Below are positions 49,052-49,344 of a stretch of DNA of 49,344 nt, one piece after another. A program made the translations under genes and the position numbers. Location of the stretch: NCBI GenBank assembly GCA_959027945.1, contig CAUFRO010000014.1, positions 1 to 49,344 of the forward strand, read 5' to 3'. Within the stretch, counting starts at the first letter, position 1. Every line of letters starts with the position of its first letter. The notes beneath the pieces were generated by a model, which was not told the DNA's origin, did not search any database, and saw nothing but the letters and a program-made list of their open reading frames with translations. The stretch comes from an uncultured Collinsella sp. Lineage in GTDB: Bacteria; Actinomycetota; Coriobacteriia; Coriobacteriales; Coriobacteriaceae.

Positions 49052-49344
49052 ATCTAAGGCGCTGGTTTATATAGCAAAAGCGCGGGTAGATAGACACTTA
49101 CAGGTGACCGATCTTTATATATCTCTTAATCGAAGGGTCATCATCTGATACGTGCAGCATTTCTGCACCAGCCTTTCTATTGCTTATATAGGAAGCGATA
49201 TGTTGTGTAGGACTTGTGAAGAGTGGAATTGACGTCCCACATCGCTTCGCGGTCTGGCAATATATCTCCTTGCCGCGCGGCCCGGTGGAACCGGATGAGC
49301 CGCGGGGCGTGCACCTTGAGAACCGGATACTGCGAGGATGGACA
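49052..49344 (+). other. Non-coding tail, possibly an rRNA operon leader
   Basis: No gene-like frame is present. The stretch to about 49240 is AT-rich. A hairpin CGCGGC(n)GCCGCG with an inner CGGT/ACCG stem lies at about 49276-49308, and CACCTTGAGAACCGGATAC follows, which resembles the sequence before 16S or 23S genes in many Gram-positive bacteria. A small hairpin GTGCAG/CTGCAC lies at about 49160-49176. A downstream rRNA operon is inference, since the window ends here. Confidence 0.3.

Overview
The window is high-GC bacterial chromosome. GC-rich codon use, SD-led genes, the actinobacterial-style electron-bifurcating dehydrogenase/ETF set, a single-chain PurL, a RecJ-helicase fusion and a LAxTG cell-wall sorting signal together suggest a gut Coriobacteriia, most like Collinsella. 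That assignment is inference; no 16S gene lies inside the window.

Layout. 0-5.9 kb: a leftward three-gene operon encoding a TerB-N/TerB-C protein, a BrxD-like (DUF2791) ATPase and an Lhr/BrxHI-like helicase, with no methyltransferase, PglZ or nuclease beside it. This is the best candidate for an under-described (probably anti-phage or DNA-stress) system. 5.9-6.7 kb: a DUF554 membrane protein. 6.8-10 kb: a leftward cluster of five small or secreted proteins, one with a LAQTG sorting signal. 10.3-14 kb: an FAD 2-hydroxyacid dehydrogenase followed by EtfB and a ferredoxin-fused EtfA, which reads as a lactate-oxidising electron-confurcating complex. 14-19.4 kb: HD phosphohydrolase, AzlCD exporter, KdgT-like permease, a GGDEF gene broken by an in-frame TAG, and a DMT exporter.

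19.5-27.6 kb: purL, a CPA2 antiporter, three tandem hairpin repeats, an SDR oxidoreductase and homoserine dehydrogenase. 27.8-33.1 kb: a deleted relic of a branched-chain amino acid binding protein gene, then the intact livKHMGF uptake operon. AzlCD and LIV are thus an exporter and an importer for branched-chain amino acids in one window. 33.1-37.7 kb: two copies of a 94-bp palindromic element flank a zinc-ribbon membrane protein of lower GC; then cutC with a GalT-like HIT protein, and a BASS-family transporter.

37.8-45.5 kb: housekeeping genes recJ-helicase, rel, an MBL hydrolase and class II aldolase. 45.8-47.3 kb: a transglutaminase-like protein. 47.3-47.6 kb: tRNA-Leu(CAA) with a duplicated 3' end. 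47.6-49 kb: the infC-rpmI-rplT translation operon with a structured leader and an AUA start for infC. The last 300 bases look like an untranslated leader, possibly of an rRNA operon.

All calls come from reading the sequence and from family knowledge; no database search was run.
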